Shown here: positions 29,796 to 38,758 of the stretch, one piece after another
Numbering within the stretch: the stretch's first letter is position 1
Layout of the letters: each line of letters starts with the position of its first letter
Assembly (NCBI RefSeq): GCF_900478295.1
Contig: NZ_LS483488.1
Span: 930,001 to 994,000 of the forward strand
Source of the DNA: Helicobacter pylori NCTC 11637 = CCUG 17874 = ATCC 43504 = JCM 12093
Lineage (GTDB): Bacteria; Campylobacterota; Campylobacteria; Campylobacterales; Helicobacteraceae
DNA length: 64,000 bases
Reading direction: 5' to 3'
Translations under genes and position numbers: made by a program
Notes under the pieces: generated by a model
Told to the model about the DNA's origin: nothing
What the model saw: only the letters and a program-made list of their open reading frames with translations
The model's database searches: none

Positions 29796-30751
29796 AATGG
29801 CACTTCACTTTGCAACATTTCTTGATTAAAAAATTCCTCTATACCCTCTCGCATGCTCTTTATTTCTGTAAGGGTATTGACACAATTACGAAACGCGCTC
29901 GCTTGCATTTCGCCCTTAGCGTAAGCATGCAAATTTTTCCTGAACATGATCACCCCCCTATCCCCATAAAACTCCACCATTTTATCAAAATGTTCTAAAA
30001 CCAGATCTTTTTTCACGACTGCGGGTAATTTTGTGGTGTTGTTTCTGATTTGCCAAAATATCCATGGGGCTCTTAAGGCTGCTCGCCCTATCATTAGCCC
30101 ATCAGCTTGCGTAATTTGCAAAACTTCAAAGGCTTTTTTCACGCTGTCAATTTCGCCATTGGCTATCACCGGCTTTTTTAAAATCCCTTTCATTAAAGCG
30201 ATGCTTTCATAATCTATTTTGTCTTTTTGGTATTTGTCGCTTCGTGTCCTCCCATGCACCACCACATAATCCACCGGCGCATCATTTAAGGCATGAGCGA
30301 TTTCTTTAGGGATTTTCTTTTCAAAGCCTAAACGCACTTTCACGCTTGTGATTTTTTTATTGGTGTTTTCCCTGATGGTTTTTAAAAGCTTCACTAAGTG
30401 GTTTAAATCCTTCAATAGCCCGCTACCATTACCATGATTAGCCACTTTAGGAGCGGGGCAACCGCAATTAAAATCAATCCCATTCACATGCTCTAAAGCG
30501 TTGATTTTCTCCACCGCTTCTTTGACTACGCTTTCTTTAGAGCCTGAAATTTGTGCCATGAAATGATCTTCTAAAGGGGATTTTTCTAACATTTTAGAAG
30601 TTTTATCAAACGCATACACTAACGAATGCGAGCTCACCATTTCGCTTGTGGTAACATCCACGCCAAATTTTTTCACCACGCTTCTGAAAGGCAAATCCGT
30701 ATAGCCTGCCAAAGGGGCTAGAAAAAGCCATTTTTTATTTTTAAAGTCCAT
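29765..30751 (-). CDS. dus: tRNA-dihydrouridine synthase
   Basis: A flavoenzyme that reduces uridine to dihydrouridine in tRNA D-loops. The 328 residues form an FMN-binding TIM barrel: LAPLAGYTDLPFR at the start, the catalytic cysteine in NCGCPAPKV (Cys98), SVKVRLGF, VVHGRTRSDKY and the phosphate-binding ANGEIDS and GLMIGRAALRAPWIF. The pattern fits the DusB type. It follows tilS on the same strand, giving a run of tRNA-modification genes. Confidence 0.95.
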   Translation of the reverse strand: MDFKNKKWLFLAPLAGYTDLPFRSVVKKFGVDVTTSEMVSSHSLVYAFDKTSKMLEKSPLEDHFMAQISGSKESVVKEAVEKINALEHVNGIDFNCGCPAPKVANHGNGSGLLKDLNHLVKLLKTIRENTNKKITSVKVRLGFEKKIPKEIAHALNDAPVDYVVVHGRTRSDKYQKDKIDYESIALMKGILKKPVIANGEIDSVKKAFEVLQITQADGLMIGRAALRAPWIFWQIRNNTTKLPAVVKKDLVLEHFDKMVEFYGDRGVIMFRKNLHAYAKGEMQASAFRNCVNTLTEIKSMREGIEEFFNQEMLQSEVPLWVELNQKSV

Positions 30752-30844
30752 CCGCTCTCATATCAAAGTTTTTTGCTGTATTTTGACACAATCAAGGTTA
30801 AAAAGCGCTTTAAAAACTTATCGCTTGATTGAAATTAAGCTCTT

Positions 30845-31855
30845 TTATAGATCCATTAAGCTCTGTTTAAAACGGGTTAAAAAATCATGCGTTGGTTGTT
30901 TTAAAAACTCTGCGTATAAAACAGGCCGTAAGCGTTTAGGGATATCCAACCTCCTGGCTCTGTCTTTAAAATCCTTTGGCATGCTTAAAATTTTTTGGGG
31001 TTTAAAAGCGATAAAAACATGCTCTTTATCCTTTTCAATGATGAATTTTTGAGCGATTTCTAGGCTAAAAAAATGGCGTTTGATTTCTTCTTTTTGAGAA
31101 AAGCTCAACACATACCCCTTTTTCTTTAAGATTTTATCCACCATAAAAAGCGCGTTTTGCGAACGCTTGAAAAAAGTGATCCCATGCATTTGTGAAACGG
31201 GAATCAAAGGATAAAGCCGCTCTTTTTCTCTATCTAAAAATTTAAAACTTTGGATAATGCCCTTAGAATAATGTTGCATCAAGGAGTTAGCGTAATGTTT
31301 CCTGAAAAAATTGCGTTTGAATTTTAAAGAAGAATTAGAATCATCTTCAAAAAATTTCAAATCTTTAGCGAGCGTTTTAAGGGTGTCTTTAGGGGTGTAG
31401 AGTAAGGGGCGAACGATCGCATAAGATTTTCTTTTTTCATAGGCTTGAAAGCTTAAAAGCGTGTTTAATCCGGCACCTTTACTTAGTTGCATCAAAAACC
31501 ATTCCAGTCTGTCATTCAAATGGTGCGCTAAAATCAAATGCTTGTAAGAATGCTCTTTTGTTAAGGATTCAAAAAAATCATAACGGATCTTTCTCGCTTG
31601 CATTTCAAAATTGCGCTCAATCTTTGGAGCGTAATGGATATAGCATTTTTTATGGTGTGTTTTTGCGAGTATTTGAGCGTGTTGGATGATTTCAAGGCGT
31701 TGTTTTTGCGTGTTATAATCCACTAAAGCGATGTCAAAAGCGATATTTTCTCCAACTAAGAGATGGAACAAGCAAACAGAATCCAACCCACCCGAAAAGC
31801 CCAATAAATTTTTCCCCTCTCTTAAAGGCTCTAAATAATTTTTAAAATCTTGCAT
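30845..31855 (-). CDS. tilS: tRNA(Ile)-lysidine synthetase
   Basis: TilS adds lysine to C34 of the CAU-anticodon isoleucine tRNA, changing it from AUG to AUA decoding. The PP-loop ATPase motif SGGLDS lies at residues 21-26 when translation starts at ATG 31855 (MQDFKNYLEP). About 336 residues, typical of the species. The frame is open for 15 codons more, but ATG 31855 overlaps by one base the stop of a 17-codon mini-ORF, which suggests coupling from the upstream HEPN gene. A candidate substrate tRNA is at 45360-45436. Confidence 0.95.
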   Translation of the reverse strand: MQDFKNYLEPLREGKNLLGFSGGLDSVCLFHLLVGENIAFDIALVDYNTQKQRLEIIQHAQILAKTHHKKCYIHYAPKIERNFEMQARKIRYDFFESLTKEHSYKHLILAHHLNDRLEWFLMQLSKGAGLNTLLSFQAYEKRKSYAIVRPLLYTPKDTLKTLAKDLKFFEDDSNSSLKFKRNFFRKHYANSLMQHYSKGIIQSFKFLDREKERLYPLIPVSQMHGITFFKRSQNALFMVDKILKKKGYVLSFSQKEEIKRHFFSLEIAQKFIIEKDKEHVFIAFKPQKILSMPKDFKDRARRLDIPKRLRPVLYAEFLKQPTHDFLTRFKQSLMDL

Positions 31856-31908
31856 TACACGATCGGCACTGGGCTTGATAGAGCGTCTTCTTTCATGCAA
31901 TTTTTCAT
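31855..31908 (-). CDS. 17-codon mini-ORF linking the HEPN gene to tilS
   Basis: ATG 31908 overlaps the stop of the upstream gene (ATGA) behind AAGGAAATGGC, encodes MKNCMKEDALSSPVPIV and stops with a TAA whose last base is the A of the tilS ATG (TAATG). Both junctions are of the kind used in translational coupling. It may be chance or a frame relic. Confidence 0.4.
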   Translation of the reverse strand: MKNCMKEDALSSPVPIV

Positions 31909-32972
31909 GCCATTTCCTTGCGAGTCAGAATGCTCTTCAACAAGCTCGCGCCTTCTATGCCTAAAATTTCGTTCCTGAGTTTTTCCACTTCATGCAAACT
32001 TGGAGCTTTTTTGTGGACGGCTTCGTTGCGGATCTCTTGAATGAGACTTAGGCTTCTTGAAAAAGGATAATTGATGAATCTTTTTAAGTTTTCTTCTAAA
32101 TGGCATTGGATTTTTTCGTGTTTGAGTAAAAATTTAACGCTCCAAAAATTAGGCTTTTGAGTGAAAAAATCTTCAAGTATCAAAGATTTTCCTTGGACTT
32201 TATAAGCTAAATCATAAAGGCTGGGATCTTTTGCGCAAGCCTTTAAAAGAACTTTTTTAGCAAAAAGATAAATTTCGTATTCTAAGGTTTTGGAGTATTT
32301 GACGATGATGCTTGTAAAGTCATTCAAAAGATCGTTTTCGCTTTGTAAAAGCTCTAACTCTGCATGAATGATGTTATTGATGCTGTCAGGGTGTAAGAGG
32401 TAAAAAAGCCTTTTTCCAAAAACAAAACGCATGAAATTTTCTTGCATAGTTAAATATTCTTTGCTTTTATACACGCTCAGATAATGCTTTTCATCGCCTA
32501 AAAAATAAGAACGCTCCTCTTTCAATCTGACCGGCAAAGGATAGACATAATTATTCCCATAAATGGCGTAAGTGTGGTTGTTGGGCGCGATGAAATTGGA
32601 TAAAAATTGATCCCTTAAAAGGCTGAAGTCTTCCCTGACTAATTCCCTTAAATCGCTGATAATAAAAAAGTCTTCCACTTCCAAATTTTTTTCTTTATAG
32701 TAACTAGGAATCAAACCCTCATCAATCTCTTTAGAAACCTTTATCACCTTAGCGGCAAACAAATTAGCGTAATCGGTCAAAAAAAGCTGCAAAAAATTTT
32801 CTTCATTGGTGGCTTTGTAGATTTCTTCTAAGGAGTCTTGCTTTTCTTGATCGTTGAGCTTTGATCGGATTTTACCAAAACCCACTTGGGATTTTTCCTG
32901 CAAAACGCTTAAATGTTGTTGGATGACATCTTTTTGATAGTAAGGGTTATAAAGGATTAAAAGGTGGTTCAT
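31905..32972 (-). CDS. Uncharacterised protein with C-terminal HEPN motif (HP0729-like)
   Basis: A 355-residue soluble protein. No N-terminal domain recognised (starts MNHLLILYNPYYQKD). Near the C-terminus residues 315-320 read RNEAVH inside SLIQEIRNEAVHKKAPSLHE, followed by a helix EVEKLRNEILG. This matches the R-polar-x3-H core of HEPN domains, found in many RNases of toxin-antitoxin, abortive-infection and CRISPR systems, and the preceding alpha-helical stretch fits the fold. RNase function is inference. The gene lies between HP0730-like and tilS, downstream of two dynamin-like GTPases on the same strand. Confidence 0.75.
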   Translation of the reverse strand: MNHLLILYNPYYQKDVIQQHLSVLQEKSQVGFGKIRSKLNDQEKQDSLEEIYKATNEENFLQLFLTDYANLFAAKVIKVSKEIDEGLIPSYYKEKNLEVEDFFIISDLRELVREDFSLLRDQFLSNFIAPNNHTYAIYGNNYVYPLPVRLKEERSYFLGDEKHYLSVYKSKEYLTMQENFMRFVFGKRLFYLLHPDSINNIIHAELELLQSENDLLNDFTSIIVKYSKTLEYEIYLFAKKVLLKACAKDPSLYDLAYKVQGKSLILEDFFTQKPNFWSVKFLLKHEKIQCHLEENLKRFINYPFSRSLSLIQEIRNEAVHKKAPSLHEVEKLRNEILGIEGASLLKSILTRKEMA

Positions 32973-32980
32973 GCCTTGTC

Positions 32981-33286
32981 TTATTTTAAGATTTCTTTAA
33001 GGTTTTGCTTGATCTCGTCAGGATTTTGTTCGTATTCTTGGATGAGATCTTTTAAAATTTCAAACAATTCGTCAAAATCTTGCGGGTGCTCTTTCTTAAA
33101 TTTCACTACCAAATCCAAAGTCTTGCCCGCCTTGTTTGATGGATCGTTTTCGCCCTCAAGAGCGTTTTTTATATCCAAAACCATATTGGCAATGCGAGCG
33201 CTCTGCATGGGGCTTGAGATGCGTTTGAATAAAAAACCCTTAAGCGCGTTTAAAAGCTTAAGAGTTGGGCAAATTTTAGAAAACAT
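32981..33286 (-). CDS. Small charged protein of unknown function (HP0730-like)
   Basis: About 101 residues starting at ATG 33286, which follows AAAGGAAAGGCG; the frame extends 14 codons further without a better site. The N-terminus is basic (LKLLNALKGFLFKR) and the C-terminus acidic and helical (DELFEILKDLIQEYEQNPDEI). No domain recognised. It ends eight bases before the HEPN gene start, so the two are probably co-expressed; a partner role is speculation. Confidence 0.7.
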   Translation of the reverse strand: MFSKICPTLKLLNALKGFLFKRISSPMQSARIANMVLDIKNALEGENDPSNKAGKTLDLVVKFKKEHPQDFDELFEILKDLIQEYEQNPDEIKQNLKEILK

Positions 33287-33382
33287 CGCCTTTCCTTTAA
33301 AAGATTTAAAACAACGCTTACTAGCCAAAAACTAGCAAGCGTTCTAGCGTTGGCGCATTCGGTATTCTAACACAAATTCAGT

Positions 33383-35094
33383 TCATTCCTCTTCAGGCTC
33401 AACATCTATAATATCTTCGCCATTGATAAAATCTTCGCCAGTTTGAATCCATTTTTCAAGACCTTGATCGCACTCTTGCGTTTTTTTAATTTTTTCTTCA
33501 ATTTCTTGAAAAGATTTTCCAGTTCCAACGCCATTGGGAAACATGTTTGTTTGAATCTGGTTTCATCGTTGATGAGAGCTAAGATTTCTTGTTTTTGTCC
33601 GTCAAAATTAGATTTCATTTCTTCTTTAGCTTTTTCAAGTTTTTCTATTTTTTGGCTTTCTTTCCAAGAATCCCACACTTCAAAAGCAAGACCGATAAGC
33701 GGTAAACCTTTGTTTATGCTGCCTGCCAAGTTTACAGCGCCCCAAGGTTTGAATTTAAAAGCCAAATCCATGCCCACAAATTTTCCCACAGCCGCTACCC
33801 CGTCTCTAGCCAGTTTGATGTCAGTTGCATTGATAAACCCGCTTTGATTTAAAAAATTGATTCCAATCTTCCCCAACGCTCCGGCATGCTTTTCAAAAAA
33901 ACTCATATCGGCATTAAAACCGGTTTCAATTTTAGCCATTTCATTGAAGATCCCTTGCGTTTCTCTTTCAAATGCATTCTGGACTCTTGTTTCTATATTG
34001 ATACCTTTATCGCCTATTTCTCTAATAACAAGATCATTAAAGGTTTCTAGGCTGGTGCCAGAAACTTGAGCGATGAGGCCGCTAAAATACCTCGTTATAA
34101 ATTCTTTTAAATTAATGCGGGCTTGAGAAATTTCACTATTTAAATTTTGAAGATCCTTTCGCCTTTTTTCAATCATTCTATTCAAATATTCCATTTCTCT
34201 CTTAATCTCTTGTTGCTCTTGTTTTGCAAGCGGCATTTGCCTATAGATAACATCTTGAATGACGCTTTTTTTGACTTCTTCTATGATGGTTAATTTCCCG
34301 CCATTTTCTTTAATCTTTTTTTGAGTCGCGTCTTGCAAGGCTTTGATGTGTGAGAGTTTTTGGAATTCTTCTTGATGCTTTAGCCAGTGTTCCACCCCCA
34401 AATCAAAAGGGTTTGCCGCAACAGCGACAATAATCAAACCCTCTTTTTCTTTTTCGCTTAAAGAAATCAAATCATTCAGTCGGCTTTGGATGTTTTCTTT
34501 TTTAATCTTAAATCTTTTGTTGTAATCCTCTTCATCTTCAATATCCGCTTCTTCATCAAAACGGCTGATGACAAAAATCGTCCTAACTAAAAGATTGAGC
34601 GTCCTAAACAACCAGTTCAAATCGTCCTTATGGCTTTCTTTGATAGGGTTTGACGGGTTGAGCGCGTATAAAATGAGATGGGCTTCGCTGATATATTTTT
34701 TTGTAATATCTTTATAGCGTTCTATTTTGCCACTATCGGTTATTTTTTCTTTAAACCCGAACAATCCCGGGGTGTCAACCAGCTCCATTTCATTGTCTAT
34801 GTCATAGATTTTAACTTCATCGCTGGATTCTTTGTGGTCTATCTTCATGCTCTTGTCTAGCCGATCGATCCAAGCTGCCGCTATGGAGGTTTTCCCTTCA
34901 GAAAAACCTCCCACTAAAGCCACTTTAAGTTTTTGACCAGAAACATCTTTAATCGCATTATGGATCTTGTCTTTGAGAGACTCTTCAATATGGATTCTAT
35001 ATTTCTCTCCAGTATGGATAAAATCAAGCAATTTTTTAAGATTTTCTTGATTCCTCTTTTGATCTTTTTTAAATTGTTCTAGCGTTTCATTCAT
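33383..35094 (-). CDS. Dynamin-like GTPase A (HP0731-like), probable C-terminal frameshift
   Basis: A large GTPase of the bacterial dynamin-like type, resembling LeoA. G1 is GGFSEGKTS (62-70), G3 DTPG (107-110), G4-like SRFDEEAD near 175. After a long coiled-coil region comes a hydrophobic patch (FLNQSGFIN...AAVGKFVGMDLAF) like the membrane paddle of bacterial dynamins. As read, the frame ends at 33406 in a lysine-rich tail. In another frame the same DNA encodes an acidic tail (QEIEEKIKKTQECDQG...ending EPEEE) stopping at 33383; one missing T in CTTTTCAAG near 33515 would join them. The start overlaps the stop of the next gene upstream by four bases. Confidence 0.78.
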
Positions 35095-36869
35095 TGCGCG
35101 ATCCTTTGTTTTAATGTGGTTTTGATGCGATCATCTAAATGCCATAAGTCTTCACCGGCCTTTATTAGCCCTTCCCTCATACGCTCGTAACAAACAACGA
35201 GATCGTTAAGACTGGCTTTTAAGTTCTCAATCATTTCAGATGCACCTTTTTTGCCACTTTCAATTTGGTTTCTCATACCTTCTGTGATTTTTTCACAAAA
35301 TTTATCTAAATTTTTATCCGCTTCTTTTCTTTGTTGGGATTTTTTATAGTCTGAATCAAAAAAACTCCACACTGATTTAACTATCCCCATTGCTCCTAAA
35401 ACCAATCCTCCAATTAGTGCAATCTCACCTACTATAGGTGCCGCTAAAAGTGAAATCAAACCTCCTCCTATTGAAGCGAATAAGCCTATTTTATTAATAC
35501 CGCTATCAATATTGAAACTAAAACCAAAACCACTATCAATGTTGATGCGATCTAACATTATTAGAGAATCTTTAAGCCTCTCTTCAAATTGTTCAATATC
35601 TTTTTTTATCTCTTCAATGAATGATTCCTTGCATTCATTAGAACGCCGTTTTATGTTTTCACCCGATTTTTCCATGCCTTTTTGGAGTTCATGTTTAAAC
35701 ATTGTTTTAAGTTCATCATTTTCAATGTCGTCATCAATACGTGCATGCATTTCTTCTCTAAAATCAGATTTGAATCGCTGTTTCTGTGAATGCTGAATTT
35801 GTTAAATTGGATATATATTTTTCTTTAGAACAATCCAAATTATCACAAACTTCTTGGTGGTGGTTCTTTATTTCTCTGATGGTTGGATCGATCTGTCTGT
35901 CAATCGTAATTTCGATCGCCTTTTGCAATTGTTCTACCACTTTTAAGGCTTTATTGCAGTTGGATTCTATGATTTTTTTGCGCGAGTTTTCAAGAAGCGT
36001 TTCGGTTATAAATTCTGCTAATGGTTGGAAACGGGATTGATACAATAATAATTCTTCCGCTTTAAAAAAATCTAGAAATTTTTGTTTCTTTTTGTAAAAA
36101 TCAGTCCCTGGGATCAAAGCCTGTGAAAGACCATAAAAAGCCACTTGAGCACTCACTGCTTTATAGCCCTTGTAGTGCTCGCCTAAAATGTTTTTCATCT
36201 TTTTATTTAAAATTTTTAAGCTTTCTTTTTCGCTTCCATTAATAAGCCCATCTTTGAAAGCTCTTGGGCTGTTAATCGGTTTGTTAAAAATCGTCCATAC
36301 CTCTGTTTGCGAATCAAGTTGTTTTTGGATTTTTTCAATCGTCCCTTCTTTTTTCTCTTCTCCTTTTTGCGGAGAATTAGGCGTTTTGGTAACATAAAAA
36401 ATAGCATGGGCTTTTTGTGTGGCGTTAGAAATTTGCTGAATAACTTTTTTTCGTCGCCTTCTATCCCTGGAACATCAAGCAAAGTAAAGATTTTGTTGTT
36501 GTGCTTAAGGGTGTAAGATTTAGTTTCTAAAAAAGAGCATGCCCGCTACCTCTATGATTTTTCTCTGCATAGAGCCGCATGAACCGCTCTTGTTGATCCA
36601 TTTTGCTTCGTTCTTTAAAAAACAGCCTCAAGCATTCAATGAGGGTTGATTTTCCCGCACCGGTTTCCCCATAAAAAGCGATAGTAAAATTTTCCCACTC
36701 TTCATTTTCTTTTAAACTTTCAAGCTCTTTTAAACTTTCAAATTCTAATTTTTGAAATACCTCTAACGCTTCTTGGTTGGATTTTTTTTAGTCTTTCATT
36801 ATCAGCGTTTTTAAAAATATTTTGGAGATTTTCAATGCTGGCTTTCACATCAAGATAAATGTTTTTCAT
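35091..36869 (-). pseudogene. Dynamin-like GTPase B (HP0732/HP0733), split by several slips
   Basis: Open stretches in changing frames reconstruct one protein of about 590 residues from ATG 36869. It begins MKNIYLDVKASIENLQ, shifts at A8 (36782-36789) into SNQEALEVF...GETGAGKST (G1), shifts at T6 (36529-36534) into LETKSYTLK...LLDVPGIEGDEK (G3), shifts at A7 (36445-36451) into VIQQISNATQKAHAIFYV, and continues to TETAIQ near 35790. A further break near 35780 joins SDFREEMHARIDDD, whose region has a glycine-rich hydrophobic hairpin (GGGLISLLAAPIVGEIALIGGLVLG), a likely membrane paddle. The final part (35091-35750) and the middle (35764-36198) are open on their own. The pair with GTPase A recalls the two-gene dynamin systems of Campylobacter and LeoBC/LeoA. 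Confidence 0.72.
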
Positions 36870-36967
36870 TTTTGCCCTCATGCCGGATTTTTCTGACGCA
36901 TTCTAACAAAAAAAACGCAAACCCCCACGCTCCAGCCACGCTATAAACGCGCTTTTAGCCCTAACTT

Positions 36968-38287
36968 TTAAAAAGGGCTTAAAACCTTAGCGAGTAAGAT
37001 ATTGTCTTTAAAGGCGCTAGGCATAATCGTATAATGCCCGGGTTTTAAAGGGGTGGTTAGTTCGCTGTCATTGATCAAAATTTCCCCATCCACTTCAGGC
37101 GCCCACCTGAGATCCCTTGCTTTGTAAAAATACTCGCCCTCTTTATTTTCCACTAACGCCTTAATGGGCTTATTTAACAAAGCCTTAAAGGAATGGTTTT
37201 GGTGCTTTAGAGCGATTTTATTCAAGGCTTTGATGCGGGCGTTGATAATTTTTTTAGGCACTTTCTCTAAAGAATAGGCATGCGTGTTTTCTTCAGCGCT
37301 GAAAGCAAAAATATTCAATCTATCAAACTGGAACTCGTCTAAAAACGCGCTCAATTCCTCAAATTCGCCCTCATTTTCTTCCGGATGCCCTACAATAATC
37401 GTACTTCTAATAAAGCTTTCTTTAACCTGCTTCATGGCATCTAAAAGCTTTAAATGGTGCGCTTGGCTGGAGTTGCGCCGCATCTTTTTGAGCATGGAGT
37501 CGCTGATGTGCTGGATGGGCATGTCAAAATAATTTTGAAAAATGGGCGAACTTTCAATCGCGCCAATAAGCTCTAAAGTGGTGCTAGAGGGGTAGAGGTA
37601 TAGAATGCGAGCGCTCTTTAAGGCTTTCTGTTTGTCAATCGCCCTAATAAGCTGAATCAAGCCGTCTTTTTGCCCCTTATCGTATAAAAAGGAGCTAGAG
37701 TCTTGAGCGATAAAAGTCATATCCTTATAACCTTTAAGAGCCAGATTTTCCACTTCTTTTAAAATGGAGTCCAATTCCCTGCTTTGCAATTTCCCCTTAA
37801 AGCTAGGGATAGCACAAAAAGAACATTTTTGATTGCAACCCTCAGAAATTTTCACATAAGCATGCACGCTCGATCCCGTGATGATGCGCGCGTTATAATG
37901 CTCGCTTAAAAACACTTGCTCGCTGAACTGGTTTTGTTTTTTAGCAATCATTATATCGATCTTGTCATAATCCCCCACGCCGGTAAAAATATCCACTTCA
38001 GGGATCAACTCTTTGATTTCATCTTTATAGCGCTCGCTCAAGCACCCGCTCGCAATCAAAATCGCTCCCTCTTTTTTGTCTTTAGCGGCGTTGAGAATGG
38101 TTTGGATGCTCTCTTGTTTGGCGCTTTCAATAAAACCGCAAGTGTTGATCAAAATCACATCAGCACTCTTAGCGTCATTAGTGAGCGTGTAGTTATAAAG
38201 CTTGCCTAACATCACCTCTGAATCCACCAAATTTTTAGAGCAACCTAATGAGATCAGGCAAAGTTGTTTGTTTTCTTTAATTTGCAT
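36968..38287 (-). CDS. rimO: Ribosomal protein S12 methylthiotransferase
   Basis: RimO is a radical-SAM enzyme adding a methylthio group to Asp89 of ribosomal protein S12. The 439 residues contain the N-terminal cluster cysteines (Cys16, Cys50, Cys82), the radical-SAM CxxxCxxC at 151, 155 and 158 (GCNQKCSFCAIPSFKG) and a C-terminal TRAM-type region (LRWAPEVDGEILIND). ISLGCSKNLVDSEVM at the N-terminus separates RimO from MiaB. First gene of a minus-strand run with gpt and the aminotransferase. Confidence 0.96.
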   Translation of the reverse strand: MQIKENKQLCLISLGCSKNLVDSEVMLGKLYNYTLTNDAKSADVILINTCGFIESAKQESIQTILNAAKDKKEGAILIASGCLSERYKDEIKELIPEVDIFTGVGDYDKIDIMIAKKQNQFSEQVFLSEHYNARIITGSSVHAYVKISEGCNQKCSFCAIPSFKGKLQSRELDSILKEVENLALKGYKDMTFIAQDSSSFLYDKGQKDGLIQLIRAIDKQKALKSARILYLYPSSTTLELIGAIESSPIFQNYFDMPIQHISDSMLKKMRRNSSQAHHLKLLDAMKQVKESFIRSTIIVGHPEENEGEFEELSAFLDEFQFDRLNIFAFSAEENTHAYSLEKVPKKIINARIKALNKIALKHQNHSFKALLNKPIKALVENKEGEYFYKARDLRWAPEVDGEILINDSELTTPLKPGHYTIMPSAFKDNILLAKVLSPF

Positions 38288-38288
38288 G

Positions 38289-38750
38289 TTAATGGCTTTT
38301 TAAGTTTTTCAAATCCACTTCCCAAAAGAAATCAATCCATTCAGGAGCGTCTTTTAAAAACGCATGGGCTTTGTATTTCGCGCTTGTTTTTTGGAACAAA
38401 CTCGCACTATAAAACTTTTTATCAGGGTGTTTTTCTTCCAACACTTTAAGCACCGCTTCTAAAGAATTACCGCTATCTACGATTTCATCTACCACAAGAA
38501 TGGTTTTTAGACGCTCTTTGATCGTGGGGATATTTTCAATTTTTAGGGCGTTTTGTCGGTGGGTGGTGTCATAAGAAATCGCATTGATGCCATAAACTTC
38601 CCTTAAATTCCAGTGCAAGCTCAAAAAATGCGCTAAAGTCATTCCCCCTCGCATCACGCACACAAGGGCTTCTGGGACACCGCAAAGGTGCTCTACTTGT
38701 TTGACTAATTCCAGGCTGTCTTTCAAAAAGGTTTCATAAGAATAATGCAT
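38289..38750 (-). CDS. gpt: Purine phosphoribosyltransferase
   Basis: A 153-residue type I phosphoribosyltransferase, annotated in H. pylori as xanthine-guanine phosphoribosyltransferase for purine salvage. The PRPP-binding motif ILVVDEIVDSGNSLE is at about 84-98 and the CVMRGGMTLAHFLS loop near 31-44. One base separates it from rimO and eight from the upstream aminotransferase, so the three form an operon. Base specificity cannot be read from sequence alone. Confidence 0.9.
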   Translation of the reverse strand: MHYSYETFLKDSLELVKQVEHLCGVPEALVCVMRGGMTLAHFLSLHWNLREVYGINAISYDTTHRQNALKIENIPTIKERLKTILVVDEIVDSGNSLEAVLKVLEEKHPDKKFYSASLFQKTSAKYKAHAFLKDAPEWIDFFWEVDLKNLKSH

Positions 38751-38758
38751 TATAGTCC

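Noticed and set aside
29795-29820. TGGCAC-like sigma54 promoter (TGGCACTTCACTTTGC) on the plus strand inside dus
   Set aside because: GG to GC spacing is 11 instead of 10, it lies within coding sequence and no gene follows on that strand.
33443-33847. 134-residue plus-strand frame inside dynamin-like GTPase A
   Set aside because: Antisense shadow of a long gene, hydrophobic low-complexity translation.
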